64,000 bases of DNA from Bacillus subtilis (GTDB taxonomy: Bacteria; Pseudomonadota; Alphaproteobacteria; Rhizobiales; Rhizobiaceae), in the NCBI GenBank assembly GCA_021733665.1, contig JAHREI010000003.1, positions 186,001 through 250,000 on the forward strand. Direction: 5' to 3'. This document shows positions 16,372 to 26,400 of this stretch, piece by piece. Position numbers and translations under genes: made by a program. The notes beneath the pieces were generated by a model. The model did not search any database, was not told the origin of the DNA, and saw only the letters and a program-made list of their open reading frames with translations. Position 1 is the stretch's first letter. The number at the start of each line of letters is the position of its first letter.

Positions 16372-16805
16372 AAGACTTTAAGCGTCACAGCAGCGATAAA
16401 TAGATAACGTGCAATTTTGCCGATGGCCACTAAAACGATGAATGTACGTAATGGTTCCCGCATGATACCCGCAACAACAGTTAAAGGGTCCCCGACAACT
16501 GGCAACCAGCTAAATAATAGCGACCACTTTCCATAACGCGAATACCAATTTTGAGCCCGCTCTAAAACTGCTCCTTTTGCTGGAAACCATGAGCGATCTT
16601 TGAAACGCGCAACACCTATTCCCATCAGCCAATTCGCTATGGCACCAAGGATATTCCCAAGGCTAGCTACGGCAATCAATAATACTGGAGACTGCTTGCC
16701 CGTAATAAGCAGTCCGACTAATACTGTCTCAGATTGCATTGGAAGAAGTGTTGCTGCAATTAATGCGCTGCAAAAAAGTCCAATATACGCAGCAATATCA
16801 ATCAT
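16368..16805 (-). CDS. YqaA family membrane protein (VTT/DedA-like)
   Basis: A 145-residue membrane protein with the YqaA pattern: N-terminal helix YIGLFCSALIAATLLPMQSE, then VASLGNILGAIANWLMGIGV, a polar segment with AQNWYSRYGKWSLLFSWLP, and VVGDPLTVVAGIMREPL. YqaA is a short member of the SNARE-associated/VTT (DedA-related) group, thought to act in membrane lipid or ion homeostasis; its exact role is not known. Length is typical. It stands alone on the minus strand with about 260 nt upstream before the LysR stop at 17070. Confidence 0.8.
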   Translation of the reverse strand: MIDIAAYIGLFCSALIAATLLPMQSETVLVGLLITGKQSPVLLIAVASLGNILGAIANWLMGIGVARFKDRSWFPAKGAVLERAQNWYSRYGKWSLLFSWLPVVGDPLTVVAGIMREPLRTFIVLVAIGKIARYLFIAAVTLKVF

Positions 16806-17069
16806 TAGCTATAACTTCTATTTTTAAAATTTAATTGCACAAATTATCCAGATACCTGGGAAATGTACCACTCATAGTATCTGACGTATTGTCATTATAT
16901 TTTTCATCAAGCCTAACCGCTTCGTTACTGCGGCAACACAAAAGTCCTTTGCTTTAGCGATTTCAGGAACACTCCTAGTCTATGATAAAAATTTTACAAT
17001 ACGGCCGAAAATCCAAGATACTTTTTCAAAGTCGGATATTTTTCGATATCAAAGCCTAAGGCTCTTTCA

Positions 17070-17966
17070 TTATACTTGTGCTAGCAACCAGTTTCGCACA
17101 ATCGCTACTTCCGGCTGTTTTAAACTCATTTCTGGTGTCATGAGAACATAGGGTAATTTGATTGGTAGCCGAACACCAAACAGGTCAAGTAAACGTCCGT
17201 CTGTGAGTTCTTGTTCGATCAAAAAGTGAGGGATCAAGGCGAACCCTCCACCGGCGAGACAGGTTTCGATCGCCAAAAAAATCAGATTAAACGAGAGTCT
17301 GAATTTAAGATTGATATGACCCAGCCCTGTTGCCATGAACCAGCTTTCCCATCCTTCATCATGCCAGCCAGGTTCCGAAAAATCGATTTTGATCAGAGGA
17401 TGCTGCAGAATATCTGCCGGTGTCGGATTAGCAGGCAGTTTATTCGCGAAATCAGGTGAGCAAACTGCAACCAGATGTCCGCCGAGCAGAAAATCCTGCT
17501 GCATTCCGGCAACCGCACCATGACTGTGATAAATTGCAAGATCAGGTGTTGGGTCTTGTGCATTCCATTTGTGCGGCAAGGCAGAAACACTGATTGCGAT
17601 GTCCGGATGGTCTTGATGAAAAGTTGCAAGACGTGGTGCTAGCCAACGTGACGCCAGTGAAAACTGACAACGGATTACGACTTGACCCATTGTTTCGCTG
17701 GAGCGAGCCGAAATCGTCGCAGCCATGATTTGATCAAAGACAGCGCCAAGCTTTTTTGAGTAAATACGCCCCTTTTCGGTTAAAACGACACCGTTGGCGC
17801 GTCTTTCAAACAGAACTCCTCCCACCCAATCTTCAAGCTGCTTCATATGATGGCTGATCGCACCTGGCGTTACGCCCAGTTCTGCCCCCGCTCGTACAAA
17901 GCTTAAATGGCGGGCCGCGGCCTCAAAAGCGCGCAATGCGGATAAGGGTGGAAGATGACGAACCAT
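17070..17966 (-). CDS. LysR-family regulator, GcvA-like
   Basis: A 298-residue LysR regulator starting MVRHLPPLSALRAFEAAARH, the N-terminus typical of the GcvA/AmpR-like subgroup. The HTH (LSFVRAGAELGVTPGAISHH) and linker (LEDWVGGVLFERRANGVVLT) are intact, and the effector domain follows. It is divergent from the M20 peptidase and amino-acid transporter genes starting at 18068, its likely targets. The 101-nt gap shows no obvious dyad. Inducer unknown, plausibly a peptide or amino-acid derivative. Confidence 0.9.
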   Translation of the reverse strand: MVRHLPPLSALRAFEAAARHLSFVRAGAELGVTPGAISHHMKQLEDWVGGVLFERRANGVVLTEKGRIYSKKLGAVFDQIMAATISARSSETMGQVVIRCQFSLASRWLAPRLATFHQDHPDIAISVSALPHKWNAQDPTPDLAIYHSHGAVAGMQQDFLLGGHLVAVCSPDFANKLPANPTPADILQHPLIKIDFSEPGWHDEGWESWFMATGLGHINLKFRLSFNLIFLAIETCLAGGGFALIPHFLIEQELTDGRLLDLFGVRLPIKLPYVLMTPEMSLKQPEVAIVRNWLLAQV

Positions 17967-18067
17967 AGCTAGGCTTAAATTTACTCATCCTAAGAGAAAA
18001 TAATATTGGTTTGCACCATAAAAGCGCCTCTGCTTTATATTTGTCAATCGTAATGGTGAGGAATATT

Positions 18068-19477
18068 ATGTCTAGAGTGCAAGCAATCACAACGTCACAG
18101 GTCTTTTGTGAAGACGGGCGTTTTTTATCTGATTTGGCGAAGAGAGTGGCCATTCCTACGGAAAGCCAGAACCCAAATCGTTTAAAGGATTGTTTTCATT
18201 ATCTGGAAGAATTTTCTGCGGACTTGCGTTCACTTGGTTTCACCGGTGAGATTATCAGTAATGAAGCCAGCAAAGGCGCTCCATATCTGATTACACAACG
18301 TGTTGAGGATGTGACACTGCCGACTTTGCTGGTCTATGGCCATGGCGATGTTGTTCTCGGTATGGAGGGGAAGTGGAGTAACAATCGTGACCCGTGGACT
18401 GTTACTGTCGAGGGCGAGAAAATCTATGGCCGTGGTACAGCCGATAATAAAGGGCAGCATACGATTGCAGCTTTGGCACTGGAAGCAGTGCTGAAAACAC
18501 GGGAAAAACTAGGCTATAATGTTGTATTTTTGATTGAAACTTCAGAGGAGACAGGTTCTGCTGGTCTCTATGAAACGTGCAAAACCTACCAGCATATTTT
18601 GAAAGCGGATTGGTTGATTGCATCCGACGGACCACGGCTTATTCCGGATAAACCTACGCTGGATGGTGGTACACGCGGCACTTATGATTTTGATCTGATT
18701 TGTGATTTACGCGACGGCGGGCACCATTCCGGCAACTGGGGTGGTTTGATTGCTAATCCCGCAGTCATTATCAGCAATGCGATAGCCAGCCTGATCAATG
18801 AAAGAGGGCACATTAAAATTCGTGGCATCCTGCCTGAAAGCGTGCCTGAGACGATCAGTACATGTTTACGCCAGATTGAGTTACGTAAAACGGATGATGG
18901 CCCTGAGCTGGATGCATGGTGGGGGGAGCCAAATCTGACGCAGGCCGAGCGTGTTTTTGGTTGGACGGCTTTGGAAGTGCTGGCGATGACTGCAGGTACG
19001 CCGGAAAATCCGGTCAATGCTATTCCGCCGCGTGCATCTGCACGAATGCAAATCCGCTATACTGTGGATGTGAATCCAACAACATTTCTGCGAACAATCC
19101 GTTCTTATCTGGATGCCAATGGCTTCAACAATGTGCAGGTGGTCAGTTGTTCGGACGATAGTGATTGGGGGGCAACCCGCCTTGATCCGGAGCATCCAAT
19201 GATGCGCTGGGCGGCTGCTTCTGTTCGCAAAACAACAGGACAGGAGCCGACAATTCTACCGAATGCCGGTGGCTCTTTGCCGAATAATTGCTTTGCCGAC
19301 TTGTTGGGTATGCCAACCATCTGGGTGCCGCATTCCTATTCCGGCTGTAATCAGCATGCACCAGACGAGCATTTGCTGATGCCGCTCGTCAAAGAGGGGC
19401 TGGCTATCATGACTGGTCTATTCTGGGATCTCGGTACAGAGGAACAACCAGCCCGTCGTGCGGATATTTCCGCATAA
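18068..19477 (+). CDS. M20 family metallopeptidase
   Basis: A 469-residue zinc peptidase/deacylase of the M20 dipeptidase-like group. Metal motifs: LLVYGHGDVVLG, IYGRGTADNKGQ, LIETSEETGSAGL, and the C-terminal WVPHSYSGCNQHAPDEH. The frame is open from 18011, but ATG 18068 has GTGAGGA seven nt upstream. It likely hydrolyses a dipeptide or N-acyl amino acid in the cytoplasm. The binding protein and two permeases of an amino-acid importer follow 40 nt downstream, so uptake and hydrolysis are probably coupled. Confidence 0.87.
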   Translation: MSRVQAITTSQVFCEDGRFLSDLAKRVAIPTESQNPNRLKDCFHYLEEFSADLRSLGFTGEIISNEASKGAPYLITQRVEDVTLPTLLVYGHGDVVLGMEGKWSNNRDPWTVTVEGEKIYGRGTADNKGQHTIAALALEAVLKTREKLGYNVVFLIETSEETGSAGLYETCKTYQHILKADWLIASDGPRLIPDKPTLDGGTRGTYDFDLICDLRDGGHHSGNWGGLIANPAVIISNAIASLINERGHIKIRGILPESVPETISTCLRQIELRKTDDGPELDAWWGEPNLTQAERVFGWTALEVLAMTAGTPENPVNAIPPRASARMQIRYTVDVNPTTFLRTIRSYLDANGFNNVQVVSCSDDSDWGATRLDPEHPMMRWAAASVRKTTGQEPTILPNAGGSLPNNCFADLLGMPTIWVPHSYSGCNQHAPDEHLLMPLVKEGLAIMTGLFWDLGTEEQPARRADISA

Positions 19478-19517
19478 AAGCGTAATCAATTTTTCAAACG
19501 ATAATCAGGGGGAAGTT

Positions 19518-20357
19518 ATGATGTCCAAAAGGATACTTGCAGGTCTGTCTGCAGTGCTAATGATGGTTATACCTGGTACAGAAGTTATGGCACAGGACAA
19601 GCCGGAAGTGCGGATTGGCACGGATGGCGGTTATCGCCCATGGAGCGGGACAACACCTGCCGGTGAACTGGAAGGTTTTGACATTGAGCTTGCCAAAGCT
19701 GTCTGTGAAGAGATGCAACGCACTTGTCGTTTCACCTCTCAGCCTTGGGAAGGCATGATCCCTGCATTGGAGCAGGGGAAATATGACATTCTTGTTGGTG
19801 GAATTTCTATCACGCCGCAGCGCGCCAAGCGTCTCTCTTTTACGCAGAGTTACGGCAATTTGCCGATCAACGTGGCTGCCAAGAAAGAAACAGGTCTGAA
19901 TGGCTCTGCAGATTGGCTGAGCCTTAAAACTGCACTGAAAAATAAAGTGATTGGCGTGCAGTCCGGTACACAAAGCCAAAAATTTGTAGATACTGAGCTC
20001 AAAGGCGAAGTTGATGTCCGTCTTTATGACAATCAGGACAGTCTGAATTTGGATTTGCTGGCGGGTCGTATTGATGCCGCTGTGGCGGGTCGTTCTCCAT
20101 GGATTGATCTCACCCGCACTGAGAATGGTAAGGCTGTGGAAGTTCTGAGTCCTGATCTGGATTTCCAGGACTTTCCATATCTTGGGATTGGTGTCGGAGG
20201 ATTGCTCCGCAAGAACGAAACCGATTTGTTGAAAGATTGGGATAAAGCTTTGTGCAGCCTTAAAGAAAAGGGTGTCGTCAGCGAGATTTCACAAAAATGG
20301 TTTGGCTTTGATATTGCAACAGCACCTGATGCAGAACGTTGCAAGGATAATCAGTAA
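19518..20357 (+). CDS. amino-acid ABC transporter binding protein (HisJ/ArgT-like)
   Basis: A 279-residue family 3 periplasmic receptor. ATG 19518 (or 19521) follows GGGGAAG and gives a signal peptide ending AEVMA-like before QDKPEVRIG. Signature regions: GFDIELAKAVCEEMQRTCRF, WEGMIPALEQGKYDILVGGI and ITPQRAKRLSFTQSY, the pattern of lysine/arginine/ornithine/histidine receptors. Its stop overlaps the first permease start by one nt (TAATG). Ligand: probably a basic amino acid or a derivative such as an opine (inference from family). Confidence 0.87.
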   Translation: MMSKRILAGLSAVLMMVIPGTEVMAQDKPEVRIGTDGGYRPWSGTTPAGELEGFDIELAKAVCEEMQRTCRFTSQPWEGMIPALEQGKYDILVGGISITPQRAKRLSFTQSYGNLPINVAAKKETGLNGSADWLSLKTALKNKVIGVQSGTQSQKFVDTELKGEVDVRLYDNQDSLNLDLLAGRIDAAVAGRSPWIDLTRTENGKAVEVLSPDLDFQDFPYLGIGVGGLLRKNETDLLKDWDKALCSLKEKGVVSEISQKWFGFDIATAPDAERCKDNQ

Positions 20358-21064
20358 TGGAGGACACATCCCTTTCTGCTTTGCTGGCATGGGATGTACT
20401 GGAGTGGACCAAGCCTTTGTTAAAAGGGCTTGGTATCACTGTTATCTGTGCATTACTCGGCTACATGTTCGGCGCCGTGCTGGGCTTTGTTGTTGCGCTG
20501 GGTAAATTAAGCCCGCGCATTATCCTCTCAGTTCCGGCCACACTTTATACAATTCTGTTCCGTGGTGTGCCGCCGCTATTGATCATCTTTCTGTTGTTCT
20601 TCGGCACCAACGGTTTGCTAATGTGGATTGCAAGTGGTTTCGGCTATACCGAATATATCGAGATTAATGCGTTTTCTATTGGTGTGCTGGCGGTCACTTT
20701 GATCGTCGCTGCTTATAGTTCTGAGGTCTATCGCGGAGCGTTTTTAGCGATCCCCAAAGGGCAATCTGAAGCGTGTCAGACATTGGGATTAAAGCCGCTG
20801 CAAGCGATGATCCTTGTCATTATTCCGCAAATGTTGCGGTTGGCTTTGCCCGGACTTGGCAATGTGTGGATTTTGGCCATCAAAGAGACCACGCTACTGT
20901 CTATTATCGCTGTGACTGAACTCATGCGCGTGGCAGGTATGGCCGGGCGCTCCAGCGGGCAACCATTTATCTTTTACGGCATTGCAGCTGCTGCTTATCT
21001 TTGCATTGTCGTGGTTTCCAACCGCTTTTTCTATTCCGTTGAGCGCAGGCTGGAGCATCGGTAA
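20357..21064 (+). CDS. amino-acid ABC transporter permease (HisQ-like)
   Basis: A 235-residue inner-membrane protein with the polar amino-acid permease signatures: a membrane helix with VVALGKLSPRIILSVPATLY, LFRGVPPLLIIFLLFF, and the EAA loop YSSEVYRGAFLAIPKGQSEA with LGLKPLQAMILVIIPQ. It pairs with the next permease to form the channel. Translationally coupled to the binding protein by a one-nt overlap. Confidence 0.9.
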   Translation: MEDTSLSALLAWDVLEWTKPLLKGLGITVICALLGYMFGAVLGFVVALGKLSPRIILSVPATLYTILFRGVPPLLIIFLLFFGTNGLLMWIASGFGYTEYIEINAFSIGVLAVTLIVAAYSSEVYRGAFLAIPKGQSEACQTLGLKPLQAMILVIIPQMLRLALPGLGNVWILAIKETTLLSIIAVTELMRVAGMAGRSSGQPFIFYGIAAAAYLCIVVVSNRFFYSVERRLEHR

Positions 21065-21068
21065 TTTC

Positions 21069-21749
21069 ATGGATATGGAAAATTTTCTTTATGCAGCATC
21101 TGAGCTGGGCGGTGCGTTTTTTGTCACGCTGGGTTTAGTGGTCTGCGTTGTTCCGCTTGCATTCTTGTGTGGCGCGCTGGCTTGTTGGGCAAGACAATCA
21201 CGCATTCGAATGATTAGTAAAACAGCTGATTTCTACGTGCTTGTTTTTCGTTCAACGCCCTTATTGGTGCAGTTATTCGTCTTGTATTATGGTTTGAGCC
21301 AGTTTGAAGCGATCCGTCAAAGCTTTCTCTGGGTGGTGTTACGCGATCCTTATTTCTGCGCGGTTCTGGCAATGGGCGTTTGCGCCGGTGCCTATGTGGC
21401 AGAGATTATGCGCGGTGCGCTGGCTTCGGTGCCAAAAGGTGTAAAAGAAGCAGGAGCTGCTTTAGGCCTGTCCAAGATAAAAACCTTTTGTCTGATCACG
21501 GTACCGATTGCTGCACGTAATGCATTGCCTGCCTATGGCAACGAAATTATTGTTACCATTAAATCAACATCGCTTGCATCCACTGTAACAGTCATGGAGC
21601 TGACTGGGACTGCAAAAGATTTGATGAGCGAAACATATGCAGTGATTGAAATTTTCTGCATGGTTGCTGCGATCTATCTGATTATCAATGCGATTGTGAT
21701 GGGCGTTTTTAAGCTGATCGATATGCGTTATGCACTGGTACGTAATTAA
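21069..21749 (+). CDS. amino-acid ABC transporter permease (HisM-like)
   Basis: A 226-residue second permease with VLVFRSTPLLVQLFVLYYG and the EAA loop GAYVAEIMRGALASVPKGVK. The frame extends upstream, but ATG 21069, four nt after the previous stop, fits best. No ATP-binding protein gene follows: the next feature is a hairpin and a decayed gene. The importer must share an ATPase from elsewhere, for example those at 10865 or 46346 (inference). Confidence 0.9.
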   Translation: MDMENFLYAASELGGAFFVTLGLVVCVVPLAFLCGALACWARQSRIRMISKTADFYVLVFRSTPLLVQLFVLYYGLSQFEAIRQSFLWVVLRDPYFCAVLAMGVCAGAYVAEIMRGALASVPKGVKEAGAALGLSKIKTFCLITVPIAARNALPAYGNEIIVTIKSTSLASTVTVMELTGTAKDLMSETYAVIEIFCMVAAIYLIINAIVMGVFKLIDMRYALVRN

Positions 21750-21754
21750 GATGG

Positions 21755-21780
21755 TTTGGTCGCAAAACTTTGCGATCAAA
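21755..21780 (+). terminator. hairpin after ABC permease genes
   Basis: TTTGGTCGCAAA and TTTGCGATCAAA form a 12-bp stem with one G-U pair six nt after the permease stop. It lacks a T-run, so it may be a weak terminator or mRNA-stabilising structure. Confidence 0.45.
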
Positions 21781-21839
21781 CAGGCAGTCACACTTCCAAT
21801 GACCTTGAAAAGACTGACGCAACTATAAATAACTTTTAG

Positions 21840-22145
21840 AATTGGTTGGACAGAAGTTTTCCGGCTCTTGGGGTTGATATAGAAGAGGCGACTACTAAAA
21901 AATATTGATGAACATTTAGAGAATAATGGAGAATTTTACCTCACATATTAATGGCGGGGTATTGTCGTGTAGTATTAAATGCCAATATTATGGACCTTTG
22001 GATTGAACCTTTCTTGAAGAAATAGAAGGAGCACTTCTCTTTGATTGATGATGATTCAGTACGCAATTTGATTGCTGTATCGTTTATTGAGTATCTACCC
22101 AATTCGTGTACCAAACACTGGATATTAGATCTGTTAAATCCATAA
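21840..22145 (+). pseudogene. broken immunity-like gene (DUF7674-like)
   Basis: Successive fragments in changing frames read as one small protein: NWLDRSFPALGVDIEEATTK, then IDEHLENNGEFYLTY, AGYCRVVLNANIMDLWIEPF, FLEEIEGALLFD and DDSVRNLIAVSFIEYLPNSC, with a stop at 22145. The order of elements, ending in the NLIAVSFIEYLP-type motif, resembles DUF7674-like proteins often found as immunity proteins in toxin loci (family recalled from memory). At least three frame changes are needed, so it is a pseudogene. No toxin gene is next to it. The rest of the 21750-22198 gap shows nothing else except the hairpin. Confidence 0.5.
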
Positions 22146-22198
22146 TTACGCCAGCAGTATTTGAGGTTTGCGTCACTAGATTAATTGGAGATAATCAT

Positions 22199-23161
22199 AT
22201 GAGTGGATTGCTGGCTCTTTTGGATGATGTGGCTGCCATCGCGAAGGTGGCTGCAGCTTCGGTCGATGATATTGCGGCCAATGCAACACGAGCTGGTACA
22301 AAAACACTGGGTGTCATCATTGATGATGCAGCTGTAACTCCAAATTATGTTGTCGGAATAACTGCAGCACGCGAACTCCCTATGATTGCCCGTATTGCTA
22401 TGGGGAGTTTACGAAATAAAGCCTTCCTTATACCGGGCTTATTGGCTTTGGATTATTATTTTCCGATTGGAGTGACCGGACTTCTGATGATTGGTGGCGC
22501 CTATCTTTGCTATGAAGGTGCTGAGAAAATTTGGCACAAGTTACTCCCCTCAAATTCTCACGATCGTGATGAGGCAAATGACACTCAAGATCCTACAGCA
22601 CTTGAAGAAAGCCGTGTTTCAGGTGCAGTAAAAACAGATTTCATATTATCTGCTGAAATTATGACATTGGCTCTTTCAATGATTGAATCTCGGTCTTTAT
22701 GGATAGAGTTCGTAACCCTATGTTTAGTAGGTATTATGGTTACGGTGCTTGTGTATGGTGTTGTTGCGGTAATCGTTAAACTGGATGACTTTGGTGTACT
22801 CTTAGCCAAAAAAGGCAGGCTGTCATGGACGCGTGCATTTGGTCATTGGACAGTACGCTCTGTACCTAAGCTATTGTGGCTACTGACTGTAATCGGAACC
22901 GCAGCTATGCTTTGGGTAGGCGGAAACATCTTTATACACGGTATGCATGAATTGGGGATGCATCAACCTTATGGATTCATCGAATATCTGGCATTGTTAG
23001 TATCAAGCGAAGTTTCTGAGACCTTTACATCGGTCACTAACTGGCTTGTGACTGCATTTTCCGATGGTGTATTTGGTTTCATTCTGGGCTCACTTCTAAT
23101 TTCTCTTATCGCAAAGATATTCTCTCCGACATGGAACTTACTAATTACTAAAACTAAATAA
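22199..23161 (+). CDS. DUF808 family inner-membrane protein (YedI-like)
   Basis: A 320-residue membrane protein with the DUF808 hallmark N-terminus SGLLALLDDVAAIAKVAAAS followed by DDIAANATRAGTKTLGVIID. Several membrane segments follow (LIPGLLALDYYFPIGVTGLL, LCLVGIMVTVLVYGVVAVIV, LLWLLTVIGTAAMLWVGGNI). The function of this family (E. coli YedI) is not established. ATG 22199 is supported by TTGGAGAT upstream. Length is close to the family norm. It appears monocistronic and converges with the RND pump genes. Confidence 0.85.
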   Translation: MSGLLALLDDVAAIAKVAAASVDDIAANATRAGTKTLGVIIDDAAVTPNYVVGITAARELPMIARIAMGSLRNKAFLIPGLLALDYYFPIGVTGLLMIGGAYLCYEGAEKIWHKLLPSNSHDRDEANDTQDPTALEESRVSGAVKTDFILSAEIMTLALSMIESRSLWIEFVTLCLVGIMVTVLVYGVVAVIVKLDDFGVLLAKKGRLSWTRAFGHWTVRSVPKLLWLLTVIGTAAMLWVGGNIFIHGMHELGMHQPYGFIEYLALLVSSEVSETFTSVTNWLVTAFSDGVFGFILGSLLISLIAKIFSPTWNLLITKTK

Positions 23162-23315
23162 TGTGCATTATTAACAAGATGAATGATGCTGTGGACTGAA
23201 ATTTTGGTGAGTTTTCTCCATCCTGTTTGTGTTTATTGCAAAGCCACTCAATGCCAAAGTAACCTTTGACTTCGTAGCCTCCCCAAAAGCCTGACATTTC
23301 ATCAAGCCGGAACAT
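23154..23315 (-). CDS. possible small ORF or gene fragment, unrecognised
   Basis: A 53-codon minus-strand frame starting at ATG 23315 reads LDEMSGFWGGYEVKGYFGIE then WLCNKHKQDGENSPKFQ, with an aromatic/glycine mix that looks more protein-like than the competing 66-codon minus frame at 23171-23371. It has no good SD and overlaps the DUF808 stop by eight nt. It may be the remnant of a larger gene. Not recognised. Confidence 0.2.
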   Translation of the reverse strand: MFRLDEMSGFWGGYEVKGYFGIEWLCNKHKQDGENSPKFQSTASFILLIMHII

Positions 23316-23368
23316 GGCCATACGTATGCGGTCTGTGCAGCCCTGCGCTCTGCATCGAGTAACAATGC

Positions 23369-23402
23369 CACAAAGACCGCACCATCAGGTGCGGTCTTTG
23401 TG
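23369..23402 (-). terminator. terminator hairpin after the RND pump operon
   Basis: A perfect 15-bp stem (core CACAAAGACCGCACC) with loop ATCA lies 14 nt past the mexB-like stop. T-runs are short on both sides. It would end the efflux operon. Confidence 0.7.
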
Positions 23403-23416
23403 ACTGTGAGATAAGA

Positions 23417-26400
23417 TCAGGCGACCGGAGTGTTTACCTGCGATATCTCATCAGGCATTTCCCGTGGCTCTGCCTTGCGGGAGAACAGCTTTGAAACCAC
23501 CACAAAGAAAGTCGGAACTAGCAGAACGGCCAGCACGGTTGCCGAGATCATGCCGCCAAGAACGCCAGTGCCGATCGCCCGCTGGCTGGCTGAACTCGCC
23601 CCCGTTGCAAAAGCGAGTGGCACCACACCGAGAATAAAGGCAAAAGACGTCATCACAATCGGACGGAAACGCAGTTTGGCAGCCTCAATTGTTGCCTCCA
23701 GTAGAGGGCGTCCTTCACTCCTGAGCTCTCGGGCAAATTCAATAATCAGGATCGCGTTTTTAGCGGACAGACCAATGATCGTGATAAGCCCCACCGTAAA
23801 ATAAATATCATTCGGAAGGCCGCGCAGCATCACGGCCAGCACCGCGCCGATTGCACCTAACGGGACAACCAGCATAACCGCAATCGGGATCGACCAGCTT
23901 TCATACAGCGCTGCTAAGCAGAGGAAGACAAAGACCATCGAAAGACCGAGCAGGAACGGCGCCGCATTGCCGGATGCTTTTTCCTGATAGGACTGTCCGG
24001 TCCACTCATAGCCGAAACCTGCAGGCAATTGCCCCGCAAGTCGCTCCATCTCAGCCATAGCATCACCACTGGTATAACCTGGTGCCGCACTGCCGCTGAT
24101 TTTTACCGCCTGCAAACCGTTGTAACCAACCACCTGTGTCGGCCCTAAAGCCCAGCGGGCTGTCGTGAACGACGACAACGGCACCATTTCTCCTTTATTG
24201 TTCCTTGCATTCAGTTCAAGAATATCGGCGACATCCATACGTTCATGGGCATCAGCCTGCACTATAACCCGCTGCATACGACCGGCATTCGGGAAATCCG
24301 CAACGTAACTCGAGCCGATAGATGTCGAGAGCACGGTGTTGATCTCATCAAATGTAATACCGAAAGCATTCGCTTTGCGACGGTCAATATCGAGCAGAAT
24401 TTGTGCAGCCGGAGGTAAACCCTCAATGTAAGGATATTGAATAACAGGGCTGCTCCATGCACTGGCAAGCAGTTGATTTCCCGCAGCAACCAGTGCAGCA
24501 TTGCCCATATTTCCGCGATCCTGCAAGCGGAGGCTGAAACCGCTGGCATTGCCGAGTGCTGCAATAGGCGGCGGGGTCAGTGTGAAAACGGAACCTTCAG
24601 GACGGTCTGCCAATGCGGCAAGTGCCGAGCCGACAATCGCATCGGAGGAATCCTCCGGACCGCGTTTTGACCAGTCATCATACATAGCGAAAGAAATACC
24701 GGCATTCTGACCATTTCCGTTAAAACCATAGCCAAGGATGGTCGCGATTTTTTCAACACCGGAGCGGTTAACAAAGAAATCATCGACATCCTTCAAAAGC
24801 GCAGCTGTCCGCTCTGCGGTCGCTCCGGCAGGAAGCTGGGTCGTGGCAATCGCATATCCCTGATCTTCCAGTGGCAGAAAACCGGTAGGCAACCGCATAT
24901 AAGTATAACCCAAGGCTGCCACGATAGCCGCATAGATCGCCATCATGCGCAGGCCGCGTTTAACCGTTCCGCTGATGAGCCGACCATAACCGCCTGTTGT
25001 CGCATGAATAATCCGGTCAAAGCCGCGAAAGAAGCGGTTCTTCTGATGTGCATGACCCGCCGGTATCGGCTTGAGCATCGTAACACACAATGCCGGTGTC
25101 AGTGTCAGAGCCATCAGCGCGGAAAAGACCATCGACACAACGATTGTCAGCGAGAACTGCTTGTAAATGATACCGATCGCACCTGGGAAGAAGGCCATTG
25201 GCACAAATACCGCAATGAGCACAACCGTAATACCAATGACTGCACCGGTAATCTGCTTCATCGCTTTGATGGTTGCTTGTTTAGGCGGCAGACCTTCCTC
25301 ATGCATGATGCGCTCGACATTTTCGACCACAACAATCGCATCATCGACAAGAATACCAATCGCCAGCACCATGGCGAACATGGTCAGCACGTTAATGGAA
25401 AAGCCGAATACTTGCAAAGCTGCACAGGTGCCAAGCAGTGCGACCGGAACCACAAGTGTCGGGATCAGCGTATAGCGCAGGTTCTGCAAAAACAGGAACA
25501 TGATGATGAAGACCAGCCCCACGGCCTCTGCCAGTGTATGCAGCACTTTCTCAATCGAAATCGAGACAAACGGGGACGTATCATACGGAATGTCGAATTC
25601 CACGCCTGCAGGGAATGACAATGCAAGCTCTGCCATGCGCGTTTTAACAGCTTCAGCGGTAATAAGCGCATTACCGGCGGCATTCAGCTGAATACCGATC
25701 ATTGCTGCCGGCTGTCCGTTAATGTTCGATGCGATGGTGTAGCTTTGTCCGCCAAATTCAACACGTGCGACATCGGCAAGGCGCACAACGGAACCATCGG
25801 CATTTGCCCGCAATACGATCTCAGAGAATTCCTCGGCTGTGGAAAGCTGGCCAGTAGCAGAAACGGTTGCTGTGATCTGCTGGCCGTTCACATTCGGCTG
25901 CGCGCCGATACTGCCGGAGGAAACCTGCGCATTCTGCGCAGCAATGGCGTCAGTGACATCTTTTGCCGTCAGATTGAAACCAACCAATTTTTTTGTATCA
26001 ATCCACACGCGTATAGCGCGTTCAGTAGCAAAAAGATGCGCTTTACCGACACCCGGAAGCCGGCGTAATTCATCGACTACATTTCTTGTGGCAAATTCCC
26101 CCAGATCAATCGCGTTGAGGCGATGGTCGGTGGAGATCAGACCGACAAACAACAGGAAGGCATTACTGGTTTCTTCAACCCGCACGCCTTGCTGGCGTAC
26201 GGATTGCGGCAGACGGGCTTCTACGCGGCTGATGCGGTTTTGTACATCAACAGTTGCCGTTTGCGGATCGGTGCCGGCCTCGAAGGTAATGTTGATCGTT
26301 ACGCTGCCCTGATTGTCGGAGACAGAGTCATAGTACAACATGCCGGTTGCACCATTCATCTCCTGTTCGATCAGTTTTGTAACGCTATTATAGAGGTTTT

